The notes beneath the pieces are model-generated. The model was not told the origin of the DNA, searched no databases, and was given only the letters and a program-made list of their open reading frames with translations. From Melampsora larici-populina 98AG31 (Eukaryota > Basidiomycota > Pucciniomycetes > Pucciniales > Melampsoraceae), in contig NW_006768766.1 in NCBI RefSeq assembly GCF_000204055.1, positions 3,395,520 to 3,459,519 of the forward strand: 64,000 bases of DNA. The letters are read 5' to 3'. Both the position numbers and the translations under genes were made by a program. Of this stretch, positions 59,653 through 64,000 are shown one piece after another. Each line of letters opens with the position of its first letter. Position 1 is the stretch's first letter.

Positions 59653-61449
59653 ATGGAGATTGATTTGAGTAGCACAAGTTCGACTGGGACACAGCAAAAT
59701 ACTGATGGTCAGTGTCTGGCTGAACTATATCCAAATTGAATCTGGTCCTGATTTCTATTATTTCATTTCACTTGTCACAGGTCGTAGCAAACGGCAAAGG
59801 GTAGATGATGGTAAGTCGATGTGATTTGAATCCACAGACTTCAGATCTAGAATCTAACACAGGTGTTGGTTTCTCAGATGGTTCCAGCCCGCGACAGAGA
59901 ACACCACCGATCAATTATGATTCTGATGACTCTGTGGATCCCAACGACAGCGACTCAGGTAAGTAGTGCACTGTTCCTTTAAAAACGGGCTTGAACTGAC
60001 TCAGATTTTTCCGACCAGATGGTGAACTCACTCCTGCTGAAATAGCCAGTCAAAAGCGCAAACTGAAGGCAGGGCGAAAGTTGGCACAGGAAAAGCGAGA
60101 CCGCGATTCGATGGTCGGTCTATTGGCCAACTCGCATTCGACACCTGGAGCGGCAACTGCCTTAGCTAGAGCCATTCAAGAATATGTGAAGATGATGCTT
60201 GGGGTGTATCGGAAATCACGCTCAACCTCTTCTAGTTCCGAACCTTCCCTCCCTGATCCACCGACCGAAGATGAAGTTCGCAATTGGGCAACTCGTCAGG
60301 AGTCTCGTCAGGACGCTATCAAGAACGCAATGGACCGTGCTGTGAAAAAATACCTCTCAAAGAAACCTGCCGACTTCAAACCGAATCGAAAGCAAATCAG
60401 GACTGTTGAGAAAGATGCTGCTCAGAAGGAAATGCTCTCGGCTCCATTGTGTCCTGTTAAGTTCGCCTCTCGTCTCTCGTTTAAATTTGGATCAAGGTAC
60501 GATCATCGGTGGGGAACTCTATGCGAAGGTGCACTGGCTTTGGCAGGCTTTCCTCGTTGCACTTTTGACTGGAACGGCAAACCGGATTCTCCTTGGAACA
60601 CAGCCATGTCGCGGATCATCCTTCAGGAATGGGAGAAGTGTCACGAAGCTCACGGTACAAAGGCTTTTGGAATTGTAGAATCTGGAAATACACCTGAAAA
60701 CCGAATTGAGATTATCCGACGGTGGTGCGAGCATCAGGCTCCGAAGTTTCGCGAACAAGAAAAGTTGAGTTTAATGTCACAAACACCTGAGGGTAGGTTG
60801 CAAGCAGATCGGTTGCGCGAAATGTCCAAGAGTAAGGATAGACGCAGGCGAGCAAAAACTAGAGTAAGTTTGTTTGTTTTCCTGGTTATGCAGATGTTAT
60901 ATATGTTGTTGATTATCTATTTGTTCAAAATAGATTCACACGGCGCGCCTGGAACTGGCGCAAGGTATTTTTGGTGGAGCGTCACCCGAATACTTACTCT
61001 TATCTCATCCGGAGGTGCACTCTGAAGATGAAGTAGTGATTGTCAACGGCTCGGGATCACGGTGCAAAACCAGACTGGAATGGCGTAGCGGACCACTCGA
61101 TACCTTTGTCAACCTCGTGGATCAACTTATCGAAGGGCAGGAGACTATTCCAAGGAAGAAGGCTCGCGCAAAGGCCATCATTGATCGTGGATCATACACT
61201 TCAAACGATCCGGATACTTTTCCACCTCAAAAGTTCCAGGAATCTCTTGTGTCAAATGCATGGCTTGATAAGATGTCAGGCATCGCAGTTGCAAACTTGA
61301 AACTAGTGAAGGCTGATTCAATCAACATTAAGAAATCAATCGAGATTTTGACTAATTTAGTATTGCCAAGGGGGGCTGCTCGTGTAGGTGGACAACCGAG
61401 TAGTAGTGAAGCGTCAAGTTCAACTCAGGTACCAATGATGACTCAATGA
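59653..61449 (+). CDS. Unnamed family protein, 508 aa, next to transposase
   Basis: Five exons: 59653-59707, 59781-59810, 59878-59958, 60019-60863 and 60934-61449. The first three introns are all phase 1 and the last is phase 0; donors are GTCAGT or GTAAGT. The N-terminus is polar and acidic with a basic patch (GRSKRQRVDDD; NYDSDDSVDPNDSDSDGE) that could be a nuclear localisation signal. It is followed by a helical region (ATRQESRQDAIKNAMDRAVK), then HRWGTLCEGALALAGF, an SPWN motif, IIRRWCEHQA, a basic patch (KSKDRRRRAKTR) and an EWRSGPLDTFVNLVDQL motif shared with the 382-aa gene. No enzyme or classical DNA-binding motif is visible. It ends 755 bp before the transposase at 62204, in the same orientation. 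It may be an accessory gene of that element or an independent neighbour. Confidence 0.7.
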
Positions 61450-62203
61450 TGGCGCTGGTAGCCTGCTTTTTATCTCTTTGTTCAAAGTAGGGTGGCTGTG
61501 ATTACTTTGGTTATGTAAATAGTTTTGTTTTTTCTTTCCTCCTGTTCAAAACACCAGTGGTTTTTTTCTATCTTTATCGTTTTCTATCTTTACAAATATT
61601 TTACACTCATTTGGATTGTGTATGCTGCATTTTTGACGTACTCATTCCTATTTGTCAAGCGGATGTTTAGTTTGTTGTTGATGAATAGTGTGAAATGTGA
61701 GAAAAATGATTTCAAGGGTAACTTCAATTGGAAATGTATCCTTTGTGAGATTTGTCTCATGCTTTCAAAAAAGGACGACAAGGTCAAAGTTTTCCAAAAA
61801 TGCCTTAGAGAAAAGCCATCTCATCCTCACATGGGTCTGTGTGATCATAACAATCAAGAAGCTATATGTGGAGAAATCAAAAAAACGAAGGGTGATTGCT
61901 GCCAAGATATCCGTTTGAGCGGATATTTTTCATTATTGCCCTTTCAACTGTTTCACCCTGTCTGAATTTCAAAAGGGTAAACCTGTCCATCATCTTCACT
62001 TTGAGTCTTCAAACGATTTCCACAAATGCTCGATTAACAAACTAGATACCCAGCCAAGAAATTCAACATCGTCTTTGGAAAAGTTTTTCAGAAGGTTCCA
62101 ATCGTGGGTCTTCCTCAAGACCTTTTAGAAGTAAACTCAGACTGATCAGATTGTACCTTTTGCAAAAACCACAATCCGATTATCTTCTTCTCAAAGGGCA
62201 AGC
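61450..62203. other. Spacer between the 508-aa gene and the transposase
   Basis: AT-rich at first. A 146-codon frame at 61525-61965 has no family resemblance. Includes the putative transposase promoter and leader. No terminal inverted repeat was recognised here. Confidence 0.35.
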
Positions 62204-64000
62204 ATGGCAAAAATCGATCGAAATCACTTCTGTTGCACCTGCGTTCCTCTAGGGTGTAACACCGAAAGTTTCGAATACATGGGAGTCACCTACGTTGGGA
62301 AGCTATTCAACCGTTCAAACTACCCAAAACATCTTCATAAATCAACAGCTTTAAACGCAAATGAACAAGATCCGCTTCTTGAGGGGGGAAGTGGAGCCTT
62401 GAGATCGCAACCACCTTTAGCTCAATCTTATCAACATCCTCAAACCAAAAAAAGAAAGCATTCAGATTCACCGGCACCTCATAGTGAGAATGGCAGTGAC
62501 GATATTAATCTTCGACCTCACAAGAATCCACGAACTACTAGTCCAAATCCCGTCGAGCTATCTATATCAACTACTCAAACTCCAAATGGGCTACCGACGG
62601 TCTTAACTTTCTCCACTGAACCGTTCAAAGTCCCTCTCACTTTTTTACAGCATCCTCACTGTGTTCAATCTATGTTTCATGTTTTGCATGACCATTTCAT
62701 TGAGCACAAGAGTGTACGAGGTTCTCGCATTGCCCTTAAGATGGAACAATCAAAGGTCAAGAAATCTCTAGGCGACAATCCCCTGGCATCGAAGATATTA
62801 CGAGAAATCCCTTTGACACTTGACAAACTCATCAAGACTTTTCGCTTAAACACCAACTTAGTCACTAATCTCTGCTGCTATGTATGCCGGAAACTTCATG
62901 GATTACTCGATCAAATCAATGAGCCTCTTATCACTAACTGCGACCATCTTCGATTTCCAAAGAAAACTTCTTCGAGTCTTCGAATAGTCTGTGATTTCCC
63001 TCTTTACGTACCTAGTTCTTCGGCCAGAAACAAACTCAGACCAACCTCAGTCTTCTATCACCAACGCTTCATTGAATGGATTGCGAAGATGCTATCGTTC
63101 CCCAAGTTTGAAAGTGCTCTTGACGAGCCTCTTTCTTCGCCTCGCCCTCCCAACGGTATCATGAAGGACATTTGGGATGGGAAAATATGGAAGACTTTCA
63201 AAGATGTTGACGGCAAGATCTTCACTCGATCCTCTGGAAACCTCGTATTTGGCTTCTACGCTGACTGGTTCAACCCTTGGGGCAAAAAAGCTGCGCGATC
63301 GTACTCATCAGGGCTGATGGTACTCATATGTTTCAACCTTCCACCCGATCAGCGATATAAATCCGAAAATATATTCCTTTATGGAATCACACCTGGTCCT
63401 CGTGAGACCAATTCAGATCAGATTGACCACCTAATCAAACCACTTTTCCACGAGTTCATCGACCTCTGGAGAGGAATCTATTTCAGCTCCACCTCACTTC
63501 ACCCTCAGGGTCGCCTAATACGAGTTGCCATCTGGCCTTTGATTGCTGATGCCCCGGCCATGAAAAAGATCTCGGGGTTCACAAGTCATCGCTCCACCAA
63601 TTTTTGCTCCCGTTGCTATATCACCTACCCCGAAATTGACGATGTCGATTATAAATCATACAAGGAACGCCATCCTATTTCGTACAAGACACAAAGTGAC
63701 GAGTGGCTGAAGGCCAATGATTCGTTGGACCGTCACAAACTCGAGAAAAAATACGGTGTCCGATACACTATATTCTCTGAACTCCCTTACTGGCAACCAA
63801 TCAACTTTCAAACCGTTGACATAATGCACAATCTAATACTTGGCCTTTTGGAAAGTTTCTCGACTTCTTATCTTCAGCTTGCTTCGGCTGGGGCAACTCT
63901 GAAGAACTTGCAGGATAAACAGACTCTTCAAGGTGTATACACTAATGTTACAAATCATAATGAATCCGAAACCGCAACATCCGATTCTATCCCTGTCACT
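62204..64000 (+). CDS. Plavaka-type (CACTA superfamily) transposase, open to window edge
   Basis: A single frame of 599 codons from the ATG at 62204, with no stop before the window ends. The N-terminus FCCTCVPLGC is a Cys cluster. A Ser/Pro-rich linker with a basic TKKRKHSDSP patch (possible nuclear signal) follows, then a second Cys cluster (LCCYVCRKL..ITNCDHLRF). The core has RPPNGIMKDIWDGKIW, GNLVFGFYADWFNPWG, LICFNLPPDQRYK, TPGPRE, LIRVAIWPLIADAPAMKKI, NFCSRC and LPYWQPINFQTVDIMHNLIL, corresponding block by block to the 15-19 kb copy but clearly diverged from it. The conserved Asp residues in ADWF, IADAP and VDIMH are present. Unlike the left copy it shows no damage so far, and this part lacks introns. 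The C-terminal half lies outside the window. Confidence 0.85.
   Translation, partial: MAKIDRNHFCCTCVPLGCNTESFEYMGVTYVGKLFNRSNYPKHLHKSTALNANEQDPLLEGGSGALRSQPPLAQSYQHPQTKKRKHSDSPAPHSENGSDDINLRPHKNPRTTSPNPVELSISTTQTPNGLPTVLTFSTEPFKVPLTFLQHPHCVQSMFHVLHDHFIEHKSVRGSRIALKMEQSKVKKSLGDNPLASKILREIPLTLDKLIKTFRLNTNLVTNLCCYVCRKLHGLLDQINEPLITNCDHLRFPKKTSSSLRIVCDFPLYVPSSSARNKLRPTSVFYHQRFIEWIAKMLSFPKFESALDEPLSSPRPPNGIMKDIWDGKIWKTFKDVDGKIFTRSSGNLVFGFYADWFNPWGKKAARSYSSGLMVLICFNLPPDQRYKSENIFLYGITPGPRETNSDQIDHLIKPLFHEFIDLWRGIYFSSTSLHPQGRLIRVAIWPLIADAPAMKKISGFTSHRSTNFCSRCYITYPEIDDVDYKSYKERHPISYKTQSDEWLKANDSLDRHKLEKKYGVRYTIFSELPYWQPINFQTVDIMHNLILGLLESFSTSYLQLASAGATLKNLQDKQTLQGVYTNVTNHNESETATSDSIPVT

Noticed and set aside
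61525..61965. A 146-codon ORF with a hydrophobic start between the 508-aa gene and the transposase
   Set aside because: No family resemblance, AT-driven composition, and it lies in what looks like the 3' UTR of the upstream gene.

Overview
The window looks like repeat-rich sequence from a basidiomycete fungus, most likely a rust (Pucciniales). The evidence is: AT-rich DNA; very short introns (about 50-160 nt, mostly GTAAGT/GTGAGT donors and one perfect TACTAAC branch site); transposases of the Plavaka (CACTA-like) and KDZ types; F-box, BTB and SAP-like proteins of the kinds expanded in rusts; and many decayed gene copies. The species cannot be named from the sequence alone. One 100-N assembly gap lies at 943-1042.

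Layout. 0-15 kb: a Plavaka-like fragment, a truncated GT69 (CAP59/CMT1-type) mannosyltransferase copy, a multi-exon BTB-like gene, an inverted broken tail of an F-box gene, and relics of a long-chain acyl-CoA synthetase and a KDM5/JARID1-type JmjC demethylase, plus unassigned exon-like pieces. 15.1-19.3 kb: an almost complete Plavaka-type transposase gene with one frameshift and one in-frame stop. 20.5-26 kb: a nested repeat nest in which a gag-like ORF was hit by a solo LTR, which was hit by a hAT-like MITE, which was hit by a second solo LTR; each insertion keeps its target-site duplication. A third LTR copy and a tRNA-derived SINE-like element follow. 26.4-28.1 kb: a gene for a serine-rich protein with internal repeats. 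28.8-35.5 kb: a dead KDZ transposon flanked by inverted 280-bp ends, its interior full of tandem repeats, a foldback element and MITEs. 35.9-38.5 kb: a small coiled-coil gene divergent from a SAP-like pseudogene, separated by tandem repeats. 40.5-42.6 kb: relic of a large unidentified gene. 43.1-44.7 kb: a 1.65-kb TIR element containing a 75-bp minisatellite. 45-46 kb: a tyrosine-recombinase fragment and a Rab6/Ypt6 relic. 46.3-52.3 kb: an intact F-box gene, two more coiled-coil paralogues and a tiny secreted-peptide candidate. 55-61.4 kb: two diverged members of an unnamed gene family, with DHHC-palmitoyltransferase and histidine-phosphatase relics between them. 62.2 kb to the end: an open Plavaka-type transposase running off the window.

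Taken together, this is not an operon-like functional cluster. It is a transposon-dominated region where host gene pieces with introns still in place have collected and are decaying, repeatedly by CGA-to-TGA (CpG to TpG) changes. The genes that still look intact are the BTB-like gene, the F-box gene, the coiled-coil genes, the two members of the unnamed family (382 and 508 aa) and the right-hand transposase. The 508-aa gene lies immediately upstream of, and co-oriented with, the open transposase, which makes it a candidate accessory gene of that element.
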